Shown here: one piece after another, positions 1-5,939 of the stretch
How positions within the stretch are numbered: the stretch's first letter is position 1
Layout: every line of letters starts with the position of its first letter
Assembly: GCA_947178015.1 (NCBI GenBank)
Contig: CAMWWW010000159.1
Span: 1-5,939, forward strand
Reading direction: 5' to 3'
Length of the DNA: 5,939 bases
Origin: an uncultured Clostridia bacterium
GTDB taxonomy: Bacteria; Bacillota; Clostridia; Lachnospirales; Lachnospiraceae
Position numbers and translations under genes: made by a program
Notes under the pieces: model-generated
Database searches by the model: none
Told to the model about the DNA's origin: nothing
Seen by the model: the letters and a program-made list of their open reading frames with translations, nothing else

Positions 1-28
1 ATATCATAGTATTTAATACACATTTTAC

Positions 29-34
29 AAGGAG
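29..34 (+). promoter_or_regulatory. Ribosome binding site of the CorC-family gene
   Basis: AAGGAG lies 9 bases before a TTG codon at 44-46. In that frame a TGA stop sits at 35-37, so translation cannot start further upstream, and the next codons give the expected hydrophobic first helix. Together these fix TTG as the start. The spacer is unusual in that it runs into an eight-T tract (38-45) that overlaps the start codon. Confidence 0.85.
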
Positions 35-43
35 TGATTTTTT

Positions 44-1354
44 TTGGACCCCAGTGTCGCCATACGTTTTTTAGTTTTATTATTTCTTCTTTTCTTATCC
101 GCTTTCTTTTCCTGTTCAGAGACAGCGTTGACCACCGTTAATCGAATTCGAATTCGTTCCATGATTGAGGAAGGCAACAAAAAAGCGATTACGCTCGGAA
201 AAGTAATCGAGGATTCTGGCAGGATGCTCGGTGCTATCTTAATTGGAAATAATATCGTGAATATTTCCTCATCCTCTATCGCAACTGTACTCGCTATTGA
301 CTTGCTGGGCAATACAGGGGCGGGCATTGCAACCGGTGTTATTACCCTGTTAGTCTTAATTTTTGGTGAGATCACGCCCAAAACCCTCGCTACCTTACAC
401 GCAGAAAAGATATCTTTGCATGTAGCAGGTGTTATCTACGCGCTTATGGTTATTTTAACCCCTGTTATTTATATTGTAAATCAGCTTGCTCTGGGTGTGC
501 TGAAGCTTATGCGTGTTAATCCAAATGGAAAAGCCGTCACCATTACAGAGACGGAGCTGCGCACCATAGTGGAGGTCGGGCACGAGGAGGGAATTATCGA
601 GAGTGAGGAGCACCGGATTATCAATAATGTATTTGATTTCGGCGACGCCCGCGCAAAGGATGTGATGGTTCCCCGTATTGATATGACTTCCGTGTCTGTG
701 GATTGCAGTTATCAGGAGCTGCTCGCCATTTTCGAGGAATACCGCTTTACAAGGCTGCCTGTATATGAAGATTCCAGTGATAATGTTATTGGAATTATTA
801 ATATGAAGGATATTCTTCTTTATAAAAAGGATACCGAATTTCATATTCGGGATTATCTTAGGGAAGCGTATTATACCTATGAATCCAAGCGTCTGTCAGA
901 GCTTATGCTGGAGATGAGAAAGACTGCGGTAAATATTGTGATCGTACTTGATGAGTATGGCGCGACTGCTGGACTTATCACTCTTGAGGATCTGCTGGAG
1001 GAGATTGTCGGAGAAATCCGTGATGAATATGATGCGGATGAGGAGGAGATTTTTAAAACTCTCTCCGATAATGAGTATGAGGTTGATGGACAGATTAAAC
1101 TCAATGATCTTAATGATCTGTTAGAAAGTAATTTTTCCTCGGAGGAATATGATTCCCTTGGCGGCTATATTATGGAGAATCTTGACCGGCTTCCCGAGGA
1201 GAACGATAGTCTTATGGCAGAGAATTTTTGCTTTTGTGTAAAATCGCTTGATAAAAATCGAATTAAGCGTGTGCATATCCGCAGGATTCCTGAAGAAGAG
1301 AAGATTGAGGACGATATTCCTCCTGAAAAGCCTTCTCTTTTACAGACAGAATAA
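44..1354 (+). CDS. CorC/CNNM (HlyC/CorC) family membrane protein, DUF21 plus CBS pair
   Basis: This 436-residue integral membrane protein belongs to the family linked to Mg2+ (or other divalent cation) export and homeostasis; some members are annotated as hemolysins for historical reasons. Order of domains: DUF21/CNNM membrane domain at about residues 1-190, with hydrophobic segments near 5-24, 61-88, 94-113 and 127-148; a CBS pair at about 203-325; and a CorC_HlyC domain at about 344-415. The membrane domain carries the conserved SCSETALT (23-30), IGNNIVN (67-73) and GEITPKT (108-114) motifs. CBS1 has VMVPR at 207-211, and CBS2 has LDEYGATAGLITLEDLLEE at 302-320. The CBS pair is known in the family to bind adenine nucleotide. 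The tail (415-436) is acidic and poorly conserved in appearance. The start is TTG. The gene stands alone and converges on the M16 peptidase gene. Length is typical for the family and nothing is broken. Ion specificity cannot be read from sequence, so no gene symbol is given. Confidence 0.93.
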   Translation: MDPSVAIRFLVLLFLLFLSAFFSCSETALTTVNRIRIRSMIEEGNKKAITLGKVIEDSGRMLGAILIGNNIVNISSSSIATVLAIDLLGNTGAGIATGVITLLVLIFGEITPKTLATLHAEKISLHVAGVIYALMVILTPVIYIVNQLALGVLKLMRVNPNGKAVTITETELRTIVEVGHEEGIIESEEHRIINNVFDFGDARAKDVMVPRIDMTSVSVDCSYQELLAIFEEYRFTRLPVYEDSSDNVIGIINMKDILLYKKDTEFHIRDYLREAYYTYESKRLSELMLEMRKTAVNIVIVLDEYGATAGLITLEDLLEEIVGEIRDEYDADEEEIFKTLSDNEYEVDGQIKLNDLNDLLESNFSSEEYDSLGGYIMENLDRLPEENDSLMAENFCFCVKSLDKNRIKRVHIRRIPEEEKIEDDIPPEKPSLLQTE

Positions 1355-1363
1355 CCAATTAAC

Positions 1364-1405
1364 GAAGTCCCAGTGCCAGTATCGATAGGCGCCGGGACTT
1401 CTTTT
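1364..1405 (+). terminator. Intrinsic terminator after the CorC-family gene
   Basis: GAAGTCCC at 1364-1371 pairs with GGGACTTC at 1394-1401. After one A/C mismatch the stem continues (1373-1377 with 1388-1392, including one G-T pair) around a ten-base loop. On the plus strand it is followed by TTTT and then mixed sequence, so the U-tract is short. On the minus strand the bases after the stem (GTTAATTGG) are even less U-rich. The hairpin most likely serves the CorC gene, and it may also slow transcription from the convergent peptidase gene, whose stop is only 19 bases away. Confidence 0.7.
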
Positions 1406-1419
1406 GTCACAGACTCTTA

Positions 1420-4359
1420 TTATTCTGTTCCTTCTTTTCCTTCAAATAGATTTTCTTTCTCTGTAAATAACTCTGATTTTTCTATCTTATCTGCATTGCC
1501 CAGCGCACATATAATATCGTTGTCTATTACTGCGCGCAGCATAGGGGCAAGCGCACGGATGCTTTCTTGTGATGCGCCAAGAATCTCTTCTCTCTCCTTC
1601 TGCATCTTTTCATAGGTCAGCCCGGTCATATAGGCGGTCAGCGCGCGTACTGCCTTATTCTTTGGCGTCAGAGGCAGATCCAGATCGCTGATGGTACCGA
1701 TAATATATTTATCCATATCCCGCTCTTCAACGGTAAAGCTTTCCACAAATTCTGGTATTCCTTCAAATATCTCATTTGTCTTCTCCAGATTTGGATCGCG
1801 GTAAGAAACAAAATAACTGTCTCCATTTCTGAAAAATCCGCTCATACAGCCATAAGCTCCGCCTTTTACTCTGATATTCGTCCAGAGATACTCGTAGTTC
1901 ATGATCACGGACAATATTTTTAAACAGCCGTTATAGGCAAAGCCTGCATCGCTGTAATTTCCCGTTCTCGCCACATATTGTACTTGGGAGGAGGTCATAA
2001 AGCCCTCTTTTTTCTTCTGAAGTGCTGGAAGCTTTTTATCCTTTACCGGTGTGTCAGGATAGAGTTCCTTTTTCAGCTTCTCTATCTGTTCTGGTATCTG
2101 TGCATAGCCCTCCTCGTCTGAGGTATAGCTTACCAGCATATTTCTGGCGCAGAAAACCTGCTTCATCACCTTTCTCAGATTTTCCTTGCACACATCCTTG
2201 TGCTGATCATAGTTTTTATCCAGCTCTTCGATAAATTTATAAAATGCAATACCGCTGATCTGGTCGGAATAATATTTCTCATACGAGATGCATGACAACC
2301 CTCTGGTGATCGCGGCCACATGCCCGGAAGAAGTGAGGTTCATCTGAAGACGCGATTTCAACTGCGCAATAATCTCCTTCATGCGCTTATCATCTGAAAA
2401 GCTTGATTCCATCAGAATCTCCCTTATCATCTGAAAAGCGAATGGCTGTTTCTCATACAATGCCTTTGCAGCAATCTGGAAGGTCAGCTTTCCTCCTGTT
2501 TTCTTTGCATCGCTATCCCCATAAATTACCGCGGAGCTGTCAATTCCACCCGTCTGGCGATTGATCTCCTGAAACAGCTTCTCATAACTATAATGTGTGG
2601 TATCCACAAAGCCAAGCACACTTTTTAGCAAACTAAAATACGGCAGAAGCTCTTCTGGCAGATCATCGGCGCAAAATACAAGGTTCAGATAGCCAATTCC
2701 ATTGGTAAATATAGGGTGAAACAGTACCTTTGTCCCAGATGACTCACGCTCCTCAAGAATAAGGGGAGCGGCCTCTTTTTTAATATCCGTTCTTTTTAGC
2801 ATCGGGATCTTTTTCATATCCTCCTGTGAAGAAGGGGTTTCCTTATAGAGTGCCAGATTCTTTGTCTCCTCCACAAGCTTTCTTCTCTCTTCTAAAGAAA
2901 GACTGTCCTTATAAGCCTTTAGTTTCTTTCTTAGCTCTTCCTCACGTTTTGTAGTAAGCCCTTTCTCCGGCTCAATCATAACAAGAGCAGCATGGGTATT
3001 CTCAAGGACACAGCTTCTTAGCATATCCTCAAAATAGCTGGTCTTAATCCTCTCCTTCATCTCTGCAAAGCATTGATTCATCTCAAGATTCATAAAAGGC
3101 TTGTTGTCATCGTAGATCCAGCTCTGGTACACCTGAAGTCCCAGCATCAGTCCCTTCGGGTATCTGCCGAAATCCGCCTCTCTGTACTGAAATTCCAGAT
3201 AATTGATTGCTGATTCCAGCGCTTCCTTGTCAATGCCTTCCTCCACAATCTTTTTCACGGTGTCCATAATGACCTTTACGAATTCCTCTTCTTTCTCTTT
3301 GTCGGAATTCTTTGCCACCACAGCAAATACACTATTCCTGAGATCTGTCTCCACTCCTCCGTACACATCTCTTCCAATGCCTGCATCCAGCAGTGCCTGC
3401 TTTAATGGTGCGCCGGGAGAAGCAACCAAAACATACTCCAAAATCTCAAAGGCAAGATTTCTGTCTCTGTCAAGCCCGTCGCCAATGGATATATTGTAGG
3501 AAAGATAGGTGTTCTCCTTTAAACTCTCTGCATCTGTGATGGAATAGCCCTTGCATACTCTCCTCACCTTATCAAAAGGCTTTTGCTCCAAAATACTTGA
3601 GTCAATATTGTAATAGTCGTAATGTCTTAAATACTCTCTGTCGATAAAGGCAAGCTTTTCTGCCATATCCATATCTCCATAGAGATAGATATAACTGTTG
3701 GACGGATGATAATACCGCCTATGAAAATCCAGAAATGCTTCATAGGTTAGCTCCGGTATATTCTCTGGGTTTCCCCCTGATATATTGCTGTAGCTGGTAT
3801 CTGGAAATAGTGCGGCGGTAGTCTCTCTGTCCAGCACTCCTTCTGGCAAGGAAAAAGCCCCCTTCATCTCGTTGTAGACAACGCCGTTATAAGTAAGCTC
3901 GCCATCTTCCTCCTCCAGATGATAGCTCCACCCCTCCTGCATAAATATTTCCTTATGCTTATAAATATTCGGATGCAGAACAGCATCCAGATAAACATCC
4001 ATCAGATTCTGAAAATCCGTGTCATTGCAGCTTGCCACCGGATAGAGTGTTCTGTCCGGGTAAGTCATCGCATTTAAAAAGGTATTCAAGGAACCCTTGA
4101 CTAATTCGATAAATGGGTCCTTGACAGGAAACTTATCTGATCCGCACAGTACACTATGTTCAATAATATGCGGAACCCCTGTACTATTCGGCGCCGGGGT
4201 ACGAAAGCCGATATTAAATACCTTATTCTCATCTTCTGCCTCAATGGCAACCACCCTTGCCCCGGTCTTTCTGTGTTTGAGCAGATATCCTTCTGCCTGA
4301 ATATCTGAGAGCGTGCGATGCTCTATCAGCTCATACTCTGGTATTTTTGAAATCTCCAT
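1420..4359 (-). CDS. M16C zinc metallopeptidase, presequence-protease (PreP)-like
   Basis: This 979-residue single-chain M16C peptidase is related to mitochondrial and chloroplast PreP, which degrades short unfolded peptides inside a closed chamber. The inverted zinc motif HIIEH is at residues 64-68 (H64 and H68 as ligands, E67 as catalytic base). The distal ligand is E164 in YNEMKGA, 97 residues after E67, the same distance as known for PreP. The C-terminal half has the substrate-anchoring Arg/Tyr pair in NIRVKGGAYG (R830, Y836). The two halves are joined by a charged helical M16C-associated linker at about 465-510, which is Lys/Glu-rich. Other family blocks are KDPFIELVKGSLNTFLNAMT (80-99) and TYPDRTLYPVAS (99-110). 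There is no signal peptide or membrane segment, so the enzyme should act in the cytosol, probably in recycling peptides; its substrates are unknown. The length is that of a full enzyme with no frameshift. The gene is monocistronic, convergent with the CorC gene and divergent from the transporter gene. Confidence 0.95.
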   Translation of the reverse strand: MEISKIPEYELIEHRTLSDIQAEGYLLKHRKTGARVVAIEAEDENKVFNIGFRTPAPNSTGVPHIIEHSVLCGSDKFPVKDPFIELVKGSLNTFLNAMTYPDRTLYPVASCNDTDFQNLMDVYLDAVLHPNIYKHKEIFMQEGWSYHLEEEDGELTYNGVVYNEMKGAFSLPEGVLDRETTAALFPDTSYSNISGGNPENIPELTYEAFLDFHRRYYHPSNSYIYLYGDMDMAEKLAFIDREYLRHYDYYNIDSSILEQKPFDKVRRVCKGYSITDAESLKENTYLSYNISIGDGLDRDRNLAFEILEYVLVASPGAPLKQALLDAGIGRDVYGGVETDLRNSVFAVVAKNSDKEKEEEFVKVIMDTVKKIVEEGIDKEALESAINYLEFQYREADFGRYPKGLMLGLQVYQSWIYDDNKPFMNLEMNQCFAEMKERIKTSYFEDMLRSCVLENTHAALVMIEPEKGLTTKREEELRKKLKAYKDSLSLEERRKLVEETKNLALYKETPSSQEDMKKIPMLKRTDIKKEAAPLILEERESSGTKVLFHPIFTNGIGYLNLVFCADDLPEELLPYFSLLKSVLGFVDTTHYSYEKLFQEINRQTGGIDSSAVIYGDSDAKKTGGKLTFQIAAKALYEKQPFAFQMIREILMESSFSDDKRMKEIIAQLKSRLQMNLTSSGHVAAITRGLSCISYEKYYSDQISGIAFYKFIEELDKNYDQHKDVCKENLRKVMKQVFCARNMLVSYTSDEEGYAQIPEQIEKLKKELYPDTPVKDKKLPALQKKKEGFMTSSQVQYVARTGNYSDAGFAYNGCLKILSVIMNYEYLWTNIRVKGGAYGCMSGFFRNGDSYFVSYRDPNLEKTNEIFEGIPEFVESFTVEERDMDKYIIGTISDLDLPLTPKNKAVRALTAYMTGLTYEKMQKEREEILGASQESIRALAPMLRAVIDNDIICALGNADKIEKSELFTEKENLFEGKEGTE

Positions 4360-4364
4360 ACTTG

Positions 4365-4379
4365 TCCTCTTTTCCTCCT
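4365..4379 (-). promoter_or_regulatory. Double Shine-Dalgarno region of the M16C peptidase gene
   Basis: On the minus strand AGGAGG (4374-4379) is followed by a second purine block, AGAGGA (4365-4370), before the ATG at 4359-4357. The strong AGGAGG is 14 bases from the ATG, which is long. GAGGA is 5 bases away, which is short to normal. Either may be used. No alternative in-frame start closer to AGGAGG is visible, and the protein begins as M16C proteins do (residues 6-20 IPEYELIEHRTLSDI), so the ATG is retained. Confidence 0.7.
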
Positions 4380-4397
4380 TTATTTACTACATTTTTT

Positions 4398-4426
4398 AGT
4401 ATAACACAAAATCCTCCATCTATGTA
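4398..4426 (-). promoter_or_regulatory. Predicted promoter of the M16C peptidase gene
   Basis: On the minus strand there is an extended -10 element TGTTATACT (TG at 4406-4405, TATACT at 4403-4398). A 17-base spacer leads to a weak -35 candidate TACATA (4426-4421), which matches TTGACA at only three positions; the extended TG may compensate. The start of transcription would fall near 4391, giving a leader of about 30 bases that contains the ribosome binding site. This is a match to the sigma-A consensus only. Confidence 0.6.
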
Positions 4427-4462
4427 TCATTTTTTGGAAAATTTACCTGTATTTTCTAAAAT

Positions 4463-4475
4463 TTTGATAGTCAAA
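4463..4475. repeat. Small inverted repeat overlapping the transporter -35 element
   Basis: TTTGA at 4463-4467 and TCAAA at 4471-4475 form a perfect inverted repeat around the three bases TAG. It covers the proposed -35 box of the UMF1-family gene, the position expected for a repressor operator. Short AT-rich palindromes are frequent by chance, so the regulatory role is only an inference. Confidence 0.35.
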
Positions 4476-4496
4476 CCACTCGCTTTCCGGTATACT
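4468..4496 (+). promoter_or_regulatory. Predicted promoter of the UMF1-family transporter gene
   Basis: TAGTCA (4468-4473, four of six matches to TTGACA) is separated by exactly 17 bases from TATACT (4491-4496, five of six matches to TATAAT). Transcription would start near 4503, some 35 bases before the coding region. A second, better-looking TTGATA hexamer at 4464-4469 would give a 21-base spacer, which is too long. The promoter is back-to-back with that of the peptidase gene, with the two -10 boxes about 90 bases apart. Confidence 0.6.
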
Positions 4497-4504
4497 AAAT
4501 AAGA

Positions 4505-4516
4505 AAACTACAGTTT
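4505..4516. repeat. Small inverted repeat at the predicted transcription start of the transporter gene
   Basis: AAACT (4505-4509) and AGTTT (4512-4516) are perfect inverted copies separated by AC. They lie just after the predicted start of transcription, where a bound repressor could block the polymerase. The half-sites differ from those of the repeat at 4463-4475, so they do not clearly belong to one regulator. Chance occurrence is possible. Confidence 0.25.
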
Positions 4517-4537
4517 AGAATATGTTCGAAGAAAGGA

Positions 4538-5776
4538 ATGATGAAACACATGAAAGAAAAGCTCAACAAAACGGAAATTAGCTGGATTTTGTATGATGTG
4601 GGCAACTCTGCATTTACCATGTTAGTCTCCACCACCATCCCGATTTTTTTTCAATCGTTGGCAGCCGGAGCTGGCATTACTGAGGCAAGAACCTCCGGTC
4701 TATGGGCGAGCGTCACCGCCATATCTGTCCTGATCCTTGCGATTCTCTCTCCCATACTGGGAGCCATCGCTGACTACAAGGGGATGAAAAAACCTATTTT
4801 TTCTACCTCCCTCTGCATCTCCATACTAGCACTTCTTGTGCTCTCCTTCACGGAGCATTGGCTTATATTTTTAATTGTATTTGTAATAGCCCGACTTTCC
4901 TACAGCGCCTGTAATGTATTCTATGATTCCATGATCACAGATGTCACCACAGATGAACGGATGGACATGGTATCCTCCCACGGTTTTGCATGGGGCTATA
5001 TTGGAAGCTGTATCCCCTTTGTTGCGGGAATTATCCTTATCTTTACACGCCCCTTTGGGATGTCCACCGCGCAGGCAACACAGCTCTCCTTTCTGATCAC
5101 GGCTGTCTGGTGGGTTGGCATGACGGTTCCGCTCCTTAAAAATGTCAAACAGACCTATTATCTAGAACGCAGCAACAATACATTATCCCACGTTTTTAAA
5201 CGCCTTGGAGCCACCTTCCAAAAGCTTAAATCAGAGAAAAAAATTCTTTTCTTTGTTATCGGTTATTTCTGTTATATTGACGGTGTATATACCATTATTT
5301 CCCTCTCCACAACCTATGGAGGAGAAGTTGGTATTGACAGCACCTCCATGATATTGGCTCTTTTAGTAACGCAGATTGTGGCCTTTCCATGCGCCATTCT
5401 AAGCGGAAAACTTGCACAGAAATATGGTTCTCTCAAGCTGATACGCTTTTTTATTCTCTGCTACATCGCCATCTGCCTTTTTGGCTATCAGCTCGATAAG
5501 GCATGGGAATTTTGGGTGCTCGCCATCGCTGTCGGCATGTGCCAAGGCGGTATACAGTCCCTCTCGCGCGCCTACTATGGAAAATTGATCCCGAAGGAAG
5601 AAGCAAGTGAATACTTTGGATTTTTCGATATATTTGGAAAATTTGCAGACTTTTTTGGGCCTCTTATCGTCGCATTGTGCGCATTTATATTTGGAACCTC
5701 CACCTATGGAATACTCGCGCTTGCACTGCTATTTATCATAGGCTTTATCCTTCTTAGAAAGTCAGAAAAAGTTTAA
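4538..5776 (+). CDS. MFS transporter, UMF1/Atg22-like family
   Basis: This polytopic membrane protein of 412 residues has about 12 hydrophobic segments and a charged central loop at about 201-233, the usual 6+6 major-facilitator layout. Family marks are SWILYDVGNSAF (15-26), the MFS motif-A-like GAIADYKGMKKP (75-86), SSHGFAWGYIG (146-156), YIDG (246-249) and the long conserved block QGGIQSLSRAYYGKLIP (336-352) continuing to FFGP (371-374). These match the UMF1 group, related to yeast Atg22, a vacuolar amino-acid effluxer. The substrate of bacterial members is not established, so export of amino acids or small metabolites is only a guess. Start choice: ATGs lie at 4538, 4541 and 4550. The AAAGGA motif touches the first, is 3 bases from the second and 12 from the third, so 4550 (protein starting MKEKLNKTE) is a realistic alternative; the difference is four residues. 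The gene has its own promoter and terminator. Confidence 0.92.
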   Translation: MMKHMKEKLNKTEISWILYDVGNSAFTMLVSTTIPIFFQSLAAGAGITEARTSGLWASVTAISVLILAILSPILGAIADYKGMKKPIFSTSLCISILALLVLSFTEHWLIFLIVFVIARLSYSACNVFYDSMITDVTTDERMDMVSSHGFAWGYIGSCIPFVAGIILIFTRPFGMSTAQATQLSFLITAVWWVGMTVPLLKNVKQTYYLERSNNTLSHVFKRLGATFQKLKSEKKILFFVIGYFCYIDGVYTIISLSTTYGGEVGIDSTSMILALLVTQIVAFPCAILSGKLAQKYGSLKLIRFFILCYIAICLFGYQLDKAWEFWVLAIAVGMCQGGIQSLSRAYYGKLIPKEEASEYFGFFDIFGKFADFFGPLIVALCAFIFGTSTYGILALALLFIIGFILLRKSEKV

Positions 5777-5786
5777 AAAACTTTTT

Positions 5787-5828
5787 AGTGCCACAAAATC
5801 CATAATTTAACTTTGTGGCACTTTTTTT
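5787..5828 (+). terminator. Intrinsic terminator of the UMF1-family transporter gene
   Basis: AGTGCCACAAA (5787-5797) pairs perfectly over 11 bases with TTTGTGGCACT (5812-5822) around a 14-base AT-rich loop, and is followed by seven Ts (5822-5828). It starts 10 bases after the stop codon. On the opposite strand the stem is followed by AAAAAG and then TTTTTT, so it could also weakly stop transcription coming from the minus-strand element at the right edge. Confidence 0.92.
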
Positions 5829-5888
5829 GTTTATCCGAAATTTTTTCGGTTCGTTGCAAGTCCTATTTATCGTTGCTTCCCCGTTTTA

Positions 5889-5939
5889 GTGAACTACCCA
5901 TTGTCTAAAGCCAATGGGCTTCCTGCTTCGCAGACCTCG
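5889..5939 (-). mobile_element. Right end of an IS200/IS605-family (tnpB-type) element, partial
   Basis: The end carries the arrangement typical of these elements: GTGAACTAC, a stem-loop, then GGGCTTCC. The stem pairs CCCATTG (5897-5903) with CAATGGG (5912-5918). One T/C mismatch (5904/5911) is followed by one more pair, C5905-G5910, closing a TAAA loop. In the familiar form this end lies downstream of tnpB, so the element body should extend to the right, with tnpB on the minus strand. The insertion sits about 60 bases beyond the transporter terminator and harms no visible gene. It could be a full IS605-type element, a tnpB-only IS1341-type element, or a short nonautonomous relic; the window cannot distinguish these. 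Confidence 0.6.
5894..5939 (-). CDS. C-terminal tail of a probable TnpB (partial, continues beyond window)
   Basis: On the minus strand one frame reads EVCEAGSPLALDNG and then a TAG stop at 5896-5894. The stop falls within the GTAGTTCAC box just after the main hairpin, so the last codons and the RNA hairpin share the same bases. EAGSP-type tails arise where the tnpB reading frame runs into the conserved right-end sequence, which makes this frame the best candidate. Only 14 codons are visible and none of the catalytic RuvC or zinc-finger motifs can be checked, so this is tentative. If the reading frame ends earlier, this stretch is only noncoding element end. The other open frame runs RGLRSRKPIGF and continues to a TAA at 5888-5886. 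Confidence 0.35.
   Translation of the reverse strand, partial: EVCEAGSPLALDNG

Larger units (their letters stand above)
5869..5939 (-). ncRNA. Probable 3' part of a TnpB-associated omega RNA (reRNA) with its guide
   Basis: In IS200/IS605-type elements the transcript of the tnpB 3' end forms a scaffold that runs through the right-end hairpin and continues into flanking DNA, which becomes the guide. Here the minus strand reads a small stem-loop (5933-5923, stem CTGC/GCAG with a three-base loop), then GGAAG, then the main hairpin (5918-5897), then GTAGTTCAC (to 5889). If the element ends at that TTCAC, the guide would be about 16-20 bases from 5888 down to about 5869. The 5' part of the RNA is outside the window. 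Motif recognition supports the hairpin; the exact boundary and RNA processing are inferred. Confidence 0.42.

Noticed and set aside
1..28. Possible promoter for the CorC-family gene in the first 28 bases
   Set aside because: AT-rich with several weak -10-like hexamers but no room for a -35 box within the window, so no call can be supported.
143..156. Self-complementary 14-base palindrome CGAATTCGAATTCG, a tandem of CGAATT
   Set aside because: It lies inside the CorC coding region and is explained by the codons for Arg-Ile-Arg-Ile-Arg in a conserved cytosolic stretch; no other copies were seen in the window.
455..844. Minus-strand open frame of about 129 codons opposite the CorC-family gene
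   Set aside because: It is a shadow of the real plus-strand gene: no ribosome binding site or recognisable protein motif was seen, and the CorC frame encodes conserved family residues throughout.
3203..3499. Plus-strand open frame of about 98 codons inside the peptidase gene
   Set aside because: Ser- and Pro-rich shadow frame opposite conserved M16C coding sequence, with no family motif and no convincing ribosome binding site.
4360..4537. Possible small RNA or leader peptide in the divergent intergenic region
   Set aside because: Nothing beyond the two promoters, ribosome binding sites and short inverted repeats could be supported: no riboswitch-like conserved core, and leaders of only about 30-35 bases are predicted.
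5835..5849. Short stem-loop CCGAAA-TTT-TTTCGG after the transporter terminator, considered as a second terminator
   Set aside because: Six pairs only, mostly A-T, and followed by no T-tract on either strand; it may be chance in AT-rich spacer.
1..5939. CRISPR array, toxin-antitoxin pair, tRNA, rRNA or phage genes
   Set aside because: No regularly spaced repeats, tRNA-like cloverleaf, rRNA-like sequence, small paired genes or phage-type proteins were found in reading both strands.

Overview
The window looks like a chromosomal segment from a low-to-mid GC Gram-positive anaerobe of the class Clostridia, probably Lachnospiraceae-like. This rests on strong AGGAGG-type ribosome binding sites, AT-rich sigma-A-like promoters, U-tailed hairpin terminators and the type of proteins encoded. 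It is an inference from style and protein families, not from a database match.

Layout, left to right. (1) Bases 44-1354, plus strand: a complete CorC/CNNM-family membrane protein (DUF21 transmembrane domain, CBS pair, C-terminal CorC_HlyC domain), read from a TTG codon. (2) Bases 1355-1419: a short convergent gap holding a GC-rich stem-loop that probably terminates the CorC gene. (3) Bases 1420-4359, minus strand: a complete M16C zinc metallopeptidase of the presequence-protease (PreP) type, with all visible catalytic residues intact. (4) Bases 4360-4537: a divergent intergenic region with back-to-back promoters and two small inverted repeats on the side of the next gene. (5) Bases 4538-5776, plus strand: a 12-helix major facilitator protein of the UMF1/Atg22-like family. 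(6) Bases 5787-5828: its intrinsic terminator. (7) Bases 5829-5888: AT-rich spacer with no gene. (8) Bases 5889-5939: what appears to be the right end of an IS200/IS605-family (tnpB-type) element, with the element body lying beyond the window. On the minus strand this end carries the last codons of a probable TnpB and the 3' part of a probable omega RNA (reRNA).

The three full genes are each transcribed separately (convergent then divergent) and do not form an operon. They look like ordinary housekeeping or transport genes: cation homeostasis, cytosolic peptide breakdown and solute transport with unknown substrate. No defence system, CRISPR array, tRNA or rRNA is visible. The only mobile or system-like signal is the IS605/TnpB end at the right edge. 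If read correctly, it also predicts the guide sequence of the associated RNA, taken from the spacer downstream of the UMF1 gene.
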